The position numbers and the translations under genes were made by a program. DNA of 64,000 nucleotides from Hydractinia symbiolongicarpus (Eukaryota > Cnidaria > Hydrozoa > Anthoathecata > Hydractiniidae): contig NC_079886.1 of NCBI RefSeq assembly GCF_029227915.1, positions 806,001 to 870,000 on the forward strand, written 5' to 3'. Under the pieces are notes generated by a model, which saw only the letters and a list, made by a program, of their open reading frames with translations, did no database searches and was not told where the DNA came from. Shown here in pieces: positions 1 through 11,850 of the stretch (positions within the stretch are counted from its first letter, which is position 1; every line of letters starts with the position of its first letter).

Positions 1-203
1 TCATTTCCCGAACGATTTTTTAAATTATTTTTTCACCACTAAAACGCAGGAGACTTGTAGTTTTCAAAAATGTTTTCATTTTTGATGAGACGCTAAATAA
101 AAGAAGTTTAATCGCCGGCAAACGAAAACCCGCGATTTCCCGTAAATCCCGTACTCGGCCCGTATAGTCAAAAGTATACAAAGAAAGTACCCAGGGAGTA
201 AAC
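1..203 (+). repeat. Representative canonical monomer (class A)
   Basis: Used as the reference unit, 203 bp: A 70, C 42, G 33, T 58 by hand count, 37% GC. Positions 1-110 are AT-rich (about 27% GC) with T/A tracts near 16-33, 41-44, 61-83 and 95-102. Positions 111-160 are about 58% GC. Positions 64-85 form a dyad: TCAAAAATG, a TTTT loop, CATTTTTGA. Positions 111-138 form an imperfect dyad: AATCGCCGG, a 10-nt loop, CCCGCGATT, with one C-C mismatch. CCCG motifs lie at 129, 139, 148 and 159. There are 13 CpGs against about 6.8 expected. This copy reads GCAGGAG where most others read GCATGAG. Confidence 0.95.
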
Positions 204-2288
204 TCATTTCCCGAACGATTTTTTAAATTATTTTTCACCACTAAAACGCATGAGACTTGTAGTTTTCAAAAATGTTTTCATTTTTGATGACACGCTAAAT
301 AAAAGAAGTTTAATCGCCGGCAAACGAAAACCCGCGATTTCCCGTAAATCCCGTACTCGGCCCGTATAGTCAAAAGTATACAAAGAAAGTACCCAGGGAG
401 TAAACTCATTTCCCGAACAATTTTTTAAATTATTTTACACCAATTAAACGCATGAGACTTGTAGTTTTCAAAAATATTTTCATTTTTGATGAGACGCTTA
501 ATAAAAGAAGTTTAATCGCCCGCAAACGAAAACCCGCGATTTCCCGTAAATCCCGTACTCGGCCCATATAGTCAAAAGTATACAAAAAAAGTACCCAGGG
601 AGTAAACAGATTTCCCGAATAAATTTTTAAATTATTTTCTCACCACTAAAACGCATGAGACTTGTAGTTTTCAAAAATGTTTTCATTTTTGATGAGACGC
701 TGAATAAAAGAAGTTTAATCGCCGGCAAACGAAAACCCGAGATTTCCTGTAAATCCCGGGCTTGGCCCCTATAGTCGAATGTATACAAAGAAAGTACCCT
801 GTGAGTAAACTCATTTTTAGAACGATTTTTCAAATTATTTTTTCACCACTAAAACGCATGAGACTTGTAGCTTTCAAAAATGTTTTCATTTTTGATAAGA
901 CGCTGAATAAAAGAAGTTTAATCGCCGGCAAACGAAAACCCGCGATTTCCCGTAAATCCGGTACTCGGCCCGTATAGTCAAAAGTATACAAAGAATGTAC
1001 TCAAGGAGTAAACTCATTTCCCGAACGATTTTTTAAATTATTTTTTCACCACTAAAACGCAGGAGACTTGTAGTTTTCAAAAATGTTTTCATTTTTGATG
1101 AGACGCTAAATAAAAGAAGTTTAATCGCCGGCAAACGAAAACCCGCGATTTCCCGTAAATCCCGTACTCGGCCCGTATAGTCAAAAGTATACAAAGAAAG
1201 TACCCAGGGAGTAAACTCATTTCCCGAACAATTTTTTAAATTATTTTACACCACTAAAACGCATGAGACTTGTAGTATTTAAAAATGTTTTCATTTTTGA
1301 TGAGACGCTAAATAAAAGAAGTTTAATCGCCGGCAAACGAAAACCCGCAATTTCCCGTAAATCCCGTTCCCGGCCCGTATAGTCGAATGTATATAAAGAA
1401 AGTACCCAGGGAGTAAACTCATTTCCCGAACGATTTTTTAAATTATTTTTTCACCACTAAAACGCATGAGACTTGTAGTATTTAAAAATGTTTTCATTTT
1501 TGATAAGACACTGAATAAAAGAAGTTTAATCGCCGGCAAACGAAAACCCGCGATTTCCTGTAAATCCGGTACTTGGCCCGTATAGTCAAAGGTATACAAA
1601 GAAAGTACGCAAGGAGTAAACTCATTTCCCGAACGATTTTTTAAATTATTTTTCACCACTAAAACGCATGAGACTTGTAGTTTTCAAAAATGTTTTCATT
1701 TTTGATGACACGCTAAATAAAAGAAGTTTAATCGCCGGCAAACGAAAACCCGCGATTTCCCGTAAATCCCGTACTCGGCCCGTATAGTCAAAAGTATACA
1801 AAGAAAGTACCCAGGGAGTAAACTCATTTCCCGAACAATTTTTTAAATTATTTTACACCAATTAAACGCATGAGACTTGTAGTTTTCAAAAATATTTTCA
1901 TTTTTGATGAGACGCTTAATAAAAGAAGTTTAATCGCCCGCAAACGAAAACCCGCGATTTCCCGTAAATCCCGTACTCGGCCCATATAGTCAAAAGTATA
2001 CAAAAAAAGTACCCAGGGAGTAAACAGATTTCCCGAATAAATTTTTAAATTATTTTTTCACCACTAAAACGCATGAGACTTGTAGTTTTCAAAAATGTTT
2101 TCATTTTTGATGAGACGCTGAATAAAAGAAGTTTAATCGCCGGCAAACGAAAACCCGCGATTTCCTGTAAATCCCGGGCTTGGCCCCTATAGTCGAATGT
2201 ATACAAAGAAAGTACCCTGTGAGTAAACTCATTTTTAGAACGATTTTTCAAATTATTTTTTCACCACTAAAACGCATGAGACTTGTAG
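204..2288 (+). repeat. 7-monomer-spaced duplication (1,418 bp offset)
   Basis: Bases 204 to about 870 recur at 1622 to about 2288, offset 1,418 bp (seven monomers). Shared private variants include GATGACACGC in the first unit, GAACAATTTTTTAAATT with TACACCAATTAAACGC in the second, and CAGATTTCCCGAATAAA in the third. Only a few substitutions separate the copies, for example CCCGAGATT against CCCGCGATT. The match decays after about 870/2288, where one copy carries GATAAGACGCTG and the other GATGAGACGCTA. A second echo, offset 1,013 bp, links the monomers at 1 and 1014, which share GCAGGAG. Confidence 0.85.
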
Positions 2289-2431
2289 TTTTCAAAAATG
2301 TTTTCATTTTTGATGAGACGCTAAATAAAAGAAGTTTAATCGTCGGCAAACGAAAACCCGCGAGTTCTCGTAAATCCCGTACTCGGCCCGTATAGTCAAA
2401 AGTATACAAAGAAAGTACCCAGGGAGTAAAC

Positions 2432-2837
2432 TCATTTCCCGAACGATTTTTTAAATTATTTTTTCACCACTAAAACGCATGAGACTTGTAGTTTTCAAAA
2501 AATTTTTCAGTTTTGATGAGACGCTAAATAAAAGAAGTTTAATCGCCGGCAAACGAAAACCCGCGATTTCCCGTAAATCCCGTACTCGGCCCGTATAGTC
2601 AAAAGTATACAAAGAAAGTACCCAGGGAGTAAACTCATTTCCCGAACGATTTTTTAAATTATTTTTTCACCACTAAAACGCATGAGACTTGTAGTTTTCA
2701 AAAAATTTTTCAGTTTTGATGAGACGCTAAATAAAAGAAGTTTAATCGCCGGCAAACGAAAACCCGCGATTTCCCGTAAATCCCGTACTCGGCCCGTATA
2801 GTCAAAAGTATACAAAGAAAGTACCCAGGGAGTAAAC
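2432..2837 (+). repeat. Tandem pair of apparently identical monomers
   Basis: Two successive 203-bp monomers starting at 2432 and 2635 read identically by eye. Both carry the private change CAAAAAATTTTTCAGTTTTG, which destroys the usual 9-bp hairpin. Identity between neighbours is unusual here, because adjacent monomers normally belong to different classes. It suggests a recent single-monomer duplication. The same variant occurs alone near 5745, 6955, 8425, 9890 and 22640, with one or two base differences. Confidence 0.85.
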
Positions 2838-3040
2838 TCATTTTCCGAACGATTTTTTAAATTATTTCTTCACCACTAAAACGCATGAGACTTGTAGTTT
2901 TCAAAAATGTTTTCATTTTTGATGAGACGCTAAATTGAAGAAGTTTAATCGCCGGCAAACGAAAACCCGCGATTTCCCGTAAATCCTGGACTCGGCCCGT
3001 ATAGTCAAAAGTATTCAAAGAAAGTACCCAGGGAGTAAAT

Positions 3041-4256
3041 TCATTTCCCGAACGATTTTTTAAATTATTTTTTCACCACTAAAACGCATGACACTTGAAG
3101 TTTTCAAAAATATTCTCATTTTTGATGAGACGCTGAATAAAAGAAGTTTAATTGCCGGCAAACGAAAACCCGCGATTTCCTGTAAATCCCGGGCTTGGGC
3201 CCTATAGTCGAATGCATACAAAGAAAGTACCCTGTGAGTAAACTCATTTTCAGAACGATTTTCTAAATTATTTTTCACCACTAAAACGCATGAGACTTGT
3301 AGTTTTCAAAAATGTTTTCATTTTTGATGAGAGGCTAAATAAAAGAAGTTTAATCGCCGGCAAACGAAAACCCACGATTTCCCGTAAATCCCGTACTCGG
3401 CCCGTATAGTCAAAAGTATACAAAGAAAGTACCCAGGGAGTAAACTCATTTCCCGAACGATTTTTTAAATTATTTTTTCACCACTAAAACGCATGAGACT
3501 TGTAGTTTTCAAAAATGTTTTCCTTTTTGATGAGACGCTAAATAAAAGAAGTTTAATCGTCGGCAAACGAAAACCCGCGAGTTCTCGTAAATCCCGTACT
3601 CGGCCCGCATAGTCAAAAGTATACAAAGAAAGTACCCAGGGAGTAAACTCATTTTCCGAACGATTTTTTAAATTATTTTTTCACCACTAAAACGCATGAC
3701 ACTTGAAGTTTTCAAAAATATTCTCATTTTTGATGAGACGCTGAATAAAAGAAGTTTAATTGCCGGCAAACGAAAACCCGCGATTTCCTGTAAATCCCGG
3801 GCTTGGGCCCTATAGTCGAATGCATACAAAGAAAGTACCCTGTGAGTAAACTCATTTTCAGAACGATTTTCTAAATTATTTTTCACCACTAAAACGCATG
3901 AGACTTGTAGTTTTCAAAAATGTTTTCATTTTTGATGAGAGGCTAAATAAAAGAAGTTTAATCGCCGGCAAACGAAAACCCACGATTTCCCGTAAATCCC
4001 GTACTCGGCCCGTATAGTCAAAAGTATACAAAGAAAGTACCCAGGGAGTAAACTCATTTCCCGAACGATTTTTTAAATTATTTTTTCACCACTAAAACGC
4101 ATGAGACTTGTAGTTTTCAAAAATGTTTTCCTTTTTGATGAGACGCTAAATAAAAGAAGTTTAATCGTCGGCAAACGAAAACCCGCGAGTTCTCGTAAAT
4201 CCCGTACTCGGCCCGCATAGTCAAAAGTATACAAAGAAAGTACCCAGGGAGTAAAC
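3041..4256 (+). repeat. Tandem duplication of a 608-bp trimer
   Basis: 3041-3648 and 3649-4256 are near-identical copies of three monomers. Order in each copy: a class B monomer with GACACTTGAAG and AATATTCTC, then one with GAGAGGCTAAATAAAAG, then one with CGTCGGCAAACG and GCGAGTTCTCG. The only differences I noted are at the first junction (TCATTTCCCG against TCATTTTCCG). The same trimer type seeds many later blocks, with B-type starts at 6084, 7548, 8765, 10635, 11243, 15590, 19082 and 22980. Confidence 0.9.
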
Positions 4257-4865
4257 TCATTTTCCGAACGATTTTTTAAATTATTTTTTCACCACTAAAA
4301 CGCATGAGACTTGTAGTTTTCAAAAATGTTTTCATTTTTGATGAGACGCTAAATTGAAGAAGTTTAATCGCCGGCAAACGAAAACCCGCGATTTTCCGTA
4401 AATCCCGTACTCGGTCCGTATAGTCAAAAGTATACAAAGAAAGTACCCAGGGAGTAAACTCATTTTCCGAACGATTTTTTAAATTATTTCTTCACCACTA
4501 AAACGCATGAGACTTGTAGTTTTCAAAAATGTTTTCATTTTTGATGAGACGCTAAATTGAAGAAGTTTAATCGCCGGCAAACGAAAACCCGCGATTTCCC
4601 GTAAATCCTGGACTCGGCCCGTATAGTCAAAAGTATACAAAGAAAGTACCCAGGGATTAAATTCATTTCCCGAACGATTTTTTAAATTATTTTTTCACCA
4701 CTAAAACGCATGACACTTGAAGTTTTCAAAAATGTTTTCATTTTTGATGAGAGGCTAAATAAAAGAAGTTTAATCGCCGGCAAACGAAAACCCGCGATTT
4801 CCCGTAAATCCCGTACTCGGCCCGTATAGTCAAAAGTATACAAAGAAAGTACCCAGGGAGTAAAC

Positions 4866-5273
4866 TCATTTCCCGAACGATTTTTTAAATTATTTTTTCA
4901 CTACTAAAGCGCATGAGACTTGTAGTAATTAAAAATGTTTTCATTTTTGATGAGACGCTAAATAAAAGAAGTTTAATCGCCGGCAAACGAAAACCCGCAA
5001 TTTCCCGTAAATCCCGTTCCCGGCCCGTATAGTCGAATGTATATAAAGCAAGTACCCAGGGGAGTAAACTCATTTCCCGAACGATTTTTTCAATTATTTT
5101 TTCACCAATAAAACGCATGAGACTTGTAGTAATTAAAAATGTTTTCATTTTTGATGAGACGCTAAATAAAAGAAGTTTAATCGCCGGCAAACGAAAACCC
5201 GCAATTTCCCGTAAATCCCGTTCCCGGCCCGTATAGTCGAATGTATATAAAGCAAGTACCCAGGGGAGTAAAC
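4866..5273 (+). repeat. Tandem pair of 204-bp class C monomers
   Basis: Monomers at 4866 and 5070 both carry GTAGTAATTAAAAATG, GCAATTTCCCG, GTTCCCGG, TATATAAAGCAAG and an extra G (CCCAGGGGAG) that makes each 204 bp. The second has TTTTTTCAATT in place of TTTTTTAAATT and CACCAATAAAACG. The same pair recurs inside the 3.5-kb HOR near 13157, 16851, 20343 and 23588. Because 204 is divisible by 3, the minus-strand frame stays open across both copies, giving a 130-codon spurious ORF. Confidence 0.85.
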
Positions 5274-7097
5274 TCATTTCCCGAACGATTTTTTAAATTA
5301 TTTTTTCACCACTACAACGCATGAGACTTGTAGTTTTCAAAAATATTTTCATTTTTGATGAGACGCTGAATAAAAGAAGTTTAATCGCCGGCAAACGAAA
5401 ACCCGAGATTTCCCGTAAATCCCGTACTCGGCCCATATAGTCAAAAGTATACAAAAAGTACCCAGGGAGTAAACTGATTTCCCGAATAAATTTTTAAATT
5501 ATTTTTTGACCACTAAAACGCATGAGACTTGTAGTTTTCAAAAATGTTTTCATTTTTGATGAGACGCTGAATAAAAGAAGTTTAATCGTCGGCAAACGAA
5601 AACCCGCGAGTTCTCGTAAATCCCGTACTCGGCCCGTATAGTCAAAAGTATACAAAGAAAGTACCCAGGGAGTAAACTCATTTCCCGAACGATTTTTTAA
5701 ATTATTTTTTCACCACTAAAACGCATGAGACTTGTAGTTTTCAAAAAAATTTTCAGTTTTGATGAGACGCTAAATAAAAGAAGTTTAATCGCCGGCAAAC
5801 GAAAACCCGCGATTTCCCGTAAATCCCGTACTCGGCCCGTATAGTCAAAAGTATACAAAGAAAGTACCCAGGGAGTAAACTCATTTTCCGAACGATTTTT
5901 TAAATTATTTCTTCACCACTAAAACGCATGAGACTTGTAGTTTTCAAAAATGTTTTCATTTTTGATGAGACGCTAAATTGAAGAAGTTTAATCGCCGGCA
6001 AACGAAAACCCGCGATTTCCCGTAAATCTTGGACTCGGCCCGTATAGTCAAAAGAATACAAAGAAAGTACCCAGGGAGTAAATTCATTTCCCGAACGATT
6101 TTTTAAATTATTTTTTCACCACTAAAACGCATGACACTTGAAGTTTTCAAAAATATTCTTATTTTTGATGAGACGCTGAATAAAAGAAGTTTAATCGCCG
6201 GCAAACGAAAACCCGCGATTTCCTGTAAATCCCGGGCTTGGCCCCTATAGTCGAATGCATACAAAGAAAGTACCCTGTGAGTAAACTCATTTTCAGAACG
6301 ATTTTTTAAATTATTTTTCACCACTAAAACGCATGAGACTTGTAGCTTTCAAAAATGTTTTCATTTTTGATAAGACGCTGAATAAAAGAAGTTTAATCGC
6401 CGGCAAACGAAAACTCGCGATTTCCCGTAAATCCGGTACTCGGCCCGTATAGTCAAAAGTATACAAAGAAAGTACTCAAGGAGTAAACTCATTTCCCAAA
6501 CGATTTTTTAAATTATTTTTTCACCACTAAAACGCATGAGACTTGTAGTTTTCAAAAATGTTTTCATTTTTGATGAGAGGCTGAATAAAAGAAGTTTAAT
6601 CGCCGGCAAACGAAAACCCGCGATTTCCTGTAAATCCCGGGCTTGGCCCCTATAGTCGAATGCATACAAAGAAAGTACCCTGTGAGTAAACTCATTTCCC
6701 GAACGATTTTTTAAATTATTTTTTCACCACTAAAACGCATGAGACTTGTAGTTTTCAAAAATGTTTTCATTTTTGATGAGACGCTAAATAAAAGAAGTTT
6801 AATCGTCGGCAATCGAAAACCCGCGAGTTCTCGTAAATCCCGTACTCGGCCCGTATAGTCAAAAGTATACAAAGAAAGTACCCAGGGAGTAAACTCATTT
6901 CCCGAACGATTTTTTAAATTATTTTTTCACCACTAAAACGCATGAGACTTGTAGTTTTCAAAAAACTTTTCAGTTTTGATGAGACGCTAAATAAAAGAAG
7001 TTTAATCGCCGGCAAACGAAAACCCGCGATTTCCCGTAAATCCCGTACTCGGCCCGTATAGTCAAAAGTATACAAAGAAAGTACCCAGGGAGTAAAC

Positions 7098-7345
7098 TCA
7101 TTTTCCGAACGATTTTTTAAATTATTTCTTCACCACTAAAACGCATGAGACTTGTAGTTTTCAAAAATGTTTTCATTTTTGATGAGACGCTAAATTGAAG
7201 AAGTTTAATCGCCGGCAAACGAAAACCCGCAATTTCCCGTAAATCCCGTTCCCGGCCCGTATAGTCGAATGTATATAAAGCAAGTACCCAGAAGCAAGTA
7301 CCCCTATAGTCGAATGCATACAAAGAAAGTACTCTGTGAGTAAAC
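7098..7345 (+). repeat. 248-bp hybrid monomer, earliest copy in window
   Basis: This monomer is 45 bp longer than normal. It runs as class C up to AAGCAAGTACCCAG, repeats AAGCAAGTACCC, then continues as class B from CTATAGTCGAATGCATAC to the next boundary at 7346. Its first half (CTTCACCAC, CTAAATTGAAGAAG) differs from that of the other five hybrids, so it is itself a recombinant. It also ends ACTCTGTGAG rather than ACCCTGTGAG, shared with the copy at 9373. Confidence 0.9.
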
Positions 7346-9372
7346 TCATTTTCAGAACGATTTTTTAAATTATTTTTCACCACTAAAACGCATGAGACTT
7401 GTAGCTTTCAAAAATGTTTTCATTTTTGATAAGACGCTGAATAAAAGAAGTTTAATCGCCGGCAAACGAAAACTCGCGATTTCCCGTAAATCCGGTACTC
7501 GGCCCGTATAGTCAAAAGAATACAAAGAAAGTACCCAGGGAGTAAATTCATTTCTCGAACGATTTTTTAAATTATTTTTTCACCACTAAAACGCATGACA
7601 CTTGAAGTTTTCAAAAATATTCTTATTTTTGATGAGACGCTGAATAAAAGAAGTTTAATCGCCGGCAAACGAAAACCCGCGATTTCCTGTAAATCCCGGG
7701 CTTGGCCCCTATAGTCGAATGCATACAAAGAAAGTACCCTGTGAGTAAACTCATTTTCAGAACGATTTTTTAAATTATTTTTCACCACTAAAACGCATGA
7801 GACTTGTAGCTTTCAAAAATGTTTTCATTTTTGATAAGACGCTGAATAAAAGAAGTTTAATCGCCGGCAAACGAAAACTCGCAATTTCCCGTAAATCCGG
7901 TACTCGGCCCGTATAGTCAAAAGTATACAAAGAAAGTACTCAAGGAGTAAACTCATTTCCCAAACGATTTTTTAAATTATTTTTTCACCACTAAAACGCA
8001 TGAGACTTGTAGTTTTCAAAAATGTTTTCATTTTTGATGAGAGGCTAAATAAAAGAAGTTTAATCGCCGGCAAACGAAAACCCGCGATTTCCCGTAAATC
8101 CCGTACTCGGCCCGTATAGTCAAAAGTATACAAAGAAAGTACCCAGGGAGTAAACTCATTTCCCGAACGATTTTTTAAATTATTTTTTCACCACTAAAAC
8201 GCATGAGACTTGTAGTTTTCAAAAATGTTTTCATTTTTGATGAGACGCTAAATAAAAGAAGTTTAATCGTCGGCAATCGAAAACCCGCGAGTTCTCGTAA
8301 ATCCCGTACTCGGCCCGTATAGTCAAAAGTATACAAAGAAAGTACCCAGGGAGTAAACTCATTTCCCGAACGATTTTTTAAATTATTTTTTCACCACTAA
8401 AACGCATGAGACTTGTAGTTTTCAAAAAACTTTTCAGTTTTGATGAGACGCTAAATAAAAGAAGTTTAATCGCCGGCAAACGAAAACCCGCGATTTCCCG
8501 TAAATCCCGTACTCGGCCCGTATAGTCAAAAGTATACAAAGAAAGTACCCAGGGAGTAAACTCATTTTCCGAACGATTTTTTAAATTATTTCTTCACCAC
8601 TAAAACGCATGAGACTTGTAGTTTTCAAAAATGTTTTCATTTTTGATGAGACGCTAAATTGAAGAAGTTTAATCGCCGGCAAACGAAAAATCGCGATTTC
8701 CCGTAAATCCTGGACTCGGCCCGTATAGTCAAAAGTATACAAAGAAAGTACCCAGAGAGTAAATTCATTTCCCGAACGATTTTTTAAATTATTTTTTCAC
8801 CACTAAAACGCATGACACTTGAAGTTTTCAAAAATATTCTCATTTTTGATGAGACGCTGAATAAAAGAAGTTTAATCGCCGGCAAACGAAAACCCGCGAT
8901 TTCCTGTAAATCCCGGGCTTGGCCCCTATAGTCGAATGCATACAAAGAAAGTACCCTGTGAGTAAACTCATTTTCAGAACGATTTTTTAAATTATTTTTC
9001 ACCACTAAAACGCATGAGACTTGTAGCTTTCAAAAATGTTTTCATTTTTGATAAGACGCTGAATAAAAGAAGTTTAATCGCCGGCAAACGAAAACTCGCG
9101 ATTTCCCGTAAATCCGGTACTCGGCCCGTATAGTCAAAAGTATACAAAGAAAGTACTCAAGGAGTAAACTCATTTCCCAAACGATTTTTTAAATTATTTT
9201 TTCACCACTAAAACGCATGAGACTTGTAGTTTTCAAAAATGTTTTCAATTTTGATGAGAGGCTAAATAAAAGAAGTTTAATCGCCGGCAAACGAAAACCC
9301 GCGATTTCCCGTAAATCCCGTACTCGGCCCGTATAGTCAAAAGTATACAAAGAAAGTACCCAGGGAGTAAAC

Positions 9373-9620
9373 TCATTTCCCGAACGATTTTTTAAATTAT
9401 TTTTTCACCACTAAAGCGCATGAGACTTGTAGTAATTAAAAATGTTTTCATTTTTGATGAGACGCTAAATAAAAGAAGTTTAATCGCCGGCAAACGAAAA
9501 CCCGCAATTTCCCGTAAATCCCGTTCCCGGCCCGTATAGTCGAATGTATATAAAGCAAGTACCCAGAAGCAAGTACCCCTATAGTCGAATGCATACAAAG
9601 AAAGTACTCTGTGAGTAAAC
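9373..9620 (+). repeat. 248-bp hybrid monomer (second copy)
   Basis: Same C-to-B junction and 45-bp partial duplication as the copy at 7098, but the 5' half is the normal class C form (AAAGCGCATGAG, GTAGTAATTAAAAATG). The downstream end reads ACTCTGTGAG, so 7098 and 9373 form one sub-lineage and the later copies another. Confidence 0.9.
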
Positions 9621-11850
9621 TCATTTTCAGAACGATTTTTTAAATTATTTTTCACCACTAAAACGCATGAGACTTGTAGCTTTCAAAAATGTTTTCATTT
9701 TTGATAAGACGCTGAATAAAAGAAGTTTAATCGCCGGCAAACGAAAACTCGCGATTTCCCGTAAATCCGGTACTCGGCCCGTATAGTCAAAAGTATACAA
9801 AGAAAGTACCCAGGGAGTAAACTCATTTCCCGAACGATTTTTTAAATTATTTTTTCACCACTAAAACGCATGAGACTTGTAGTTTTCAAAAAACTTTTCA
9901 GTTTTGATGAGACGCTAAATAAAAGAAGTTTAATCGCCGGCAAACGAAAACCCGCGATTTCCCGTAAATCCCGTACTCGGCCCGTATAGTCAAAAGTATA
10001 CAAAGAAAGTACCCAGGGAGTAAACTCATTTTCCGAACGATTTTTTAAATTATTTCTTCACCACTAAAACGCATGAGACTTGTAGTTTTCAAAAATGTTT
10101 TCATTTTTGATGAGACGCTAAATTGAAGAAGTTTAATCGCCGGCAAACGAAAAATCGCGATTTCCCGTAAATCCTGGACTCGGCCCGTATAGTCAAAAGT
10201 ATACAAAGAAAGTACCCAGAGAGTAAATTCATTTCCCGAACGATTTTTTAAATTATTTTTTCACCACTAAAACGCATGACACTTGAAGTTTTCAAAAATA
10301 TTCTCATTTTTGATGAGACGCTGAATAAAAGAAGTTTAATCGCCGGCAAACGAAAACCCGCGATTTCCTGTAAATCCCGTACTCGGCCCGTATAGTCAAA
10401 AGTATACAAAGAAAGTACCCAGGGAGTAAACTCATTTTCCGAACGATTTTTTAAATTATTTCTTCACCACTAAAACGCATGAGACTTGTAGTTTTCAAAA
10501 ATGTTTTCATTTTTGATGAGACGCTAAATTGAAGAAGTTTAATCGCCGGCAAACGAAAAATCGCGATTTCCCGTAAATCCTGGACTCGGCCCGTATAGTC
10601 AAAAGTATACAAAGAAAGTACCCAGAGAGTAAATTCATTTCCCGAACGATTTTTTAAATTATTTTTTCACCACTAAAACGCATGACACTTGAAGTTTTCA
10701 AAAATATTCTCATTTTTGATGAGACGCTGAATAAAAGAAGTTTAATCGCCGGCAAACGAAAACCCGCGATTTCCTGTAAATCCCGGGCTTGGCCCCTATA
10801 GTCGAATGCATACAAAGAAAGTACCCTGTGAGTAAACTCATTTTCAGAACGATTTTTTAAATTATTTTTCACCACTAAAACGCATGAGACTTGTAGCTTT
10901 CAAAAATGTTTTCATTTTTGATAAGACGCTGAATAAAAGAAGTTTAATCGCCGGCAAACGAAAACCCGCGATTTCCCGTAAATCCCGTACTCGGCCCGTA
11001 TAGTCAAAAGTATACAAAGAAAGTACCCAGGGAGTAAACTCATTTTCCGAACGATTTTTTAAATTATTTCTTCACCACTAAAACGCATGAGACTTGTAGT
11101 TTTCAAAAACGTTTTCATTTTTGATGAGACGCTAAATTGAAGAAGTTTAATCGCCGGCAAACGAAAAATCGCGATTTCCCGTAAATCCTGGACTCGGCCC
11201 GTATAGTCAAAAGTATACAAAGAAAGTACCCAGAGAGTAAATTCATTTCCCGAACGATTTTTTAAATTATTTTTTCACCACTAAAACGCATGACACTTGA
11301 AGTTTTCAAAAATATTCTCATTTTTGATGAGACGCTGAATAAAAGAAGTTTAATCGCCGGCAAACGAAAACCCGCGATTTCCTGTAAATCCCGGGCTTGG
11401 CCCCTATAGTCGAATGCATACAAAGAAAGTACCCTGTGAGTAAACTCATTTTCAGAACGATTTTTTAAATTATTTTTCACCACTAAAACGCATGAGACTT
11501 GTAGCTTTCAAAAATGTTTTCATTTTTGATAAGACGCTGAATAAAAGAAGTTTAATCGCCGGCAAACGAAAACTCGCGATTTCCCGTAAATCCGGTACTC
11601 GGCCCGTATAGTCAAAAGTATACAAAGAAAGTACTCAAGGAGTAAACTCATTTCCCAAACGATTTTTTAAATTATTTTTTCACCACTAAAACGCATGAGA
11701 CTTGTAGTTTTCAAAAATGTTTTCAATTTTGATGAGAGGCTAAATAAAAGAAGTTTAATCGCCGGCAAACGAAAACCCGCGATTTCCCGTAAATCCCGTA
11801 CTCGGCCCGTATAGTCAAAAGTATACAAAGAAAGTACCCAGGGAGTAAAC

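Larger units (their letters stand above)
5274..11850 (+). repeat. Mosaic section of trimer-derived blocks
   Basis: About 32 monomers. The class B marker monomer (GACACTTGAAG, GCATACAAAG) starts at 6084, 7548, 8765, 10635 and 11243, giving intervals of 1464, 1217, 1870 and 608 bp. These are 7 monomers plus 45 bp, then 6, 9 (plus the 45 bp of a hybrid) and 3 monomers. Usual successors are the GATAAGACGCTG class D monomer and a GAGAGGCTAAATAAAAG monomer. A monomer with CTAAATTGAAGAAG (two substitutions) recurs only between about 2.9 and 22.9 kb. No gene or foreign sequence seen. Confidence 0.8.

Noticed and set aside
762-977. Plus-strand ORFs of 71 codons at 762-977, 2180-2395 and 35504-35719
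   Set aside because: They start in one monomer and end in the next, appear only where particular variants remove stops, and show no coding signature.
4885-5277. 130-codon minus-strand ORF with an internal near-perfect protein repeat
   Set aside because: The repeat is the pair of 204-bp monomers (204 is divisible by 3). It is a by-product of unit length, not a repeat protein.
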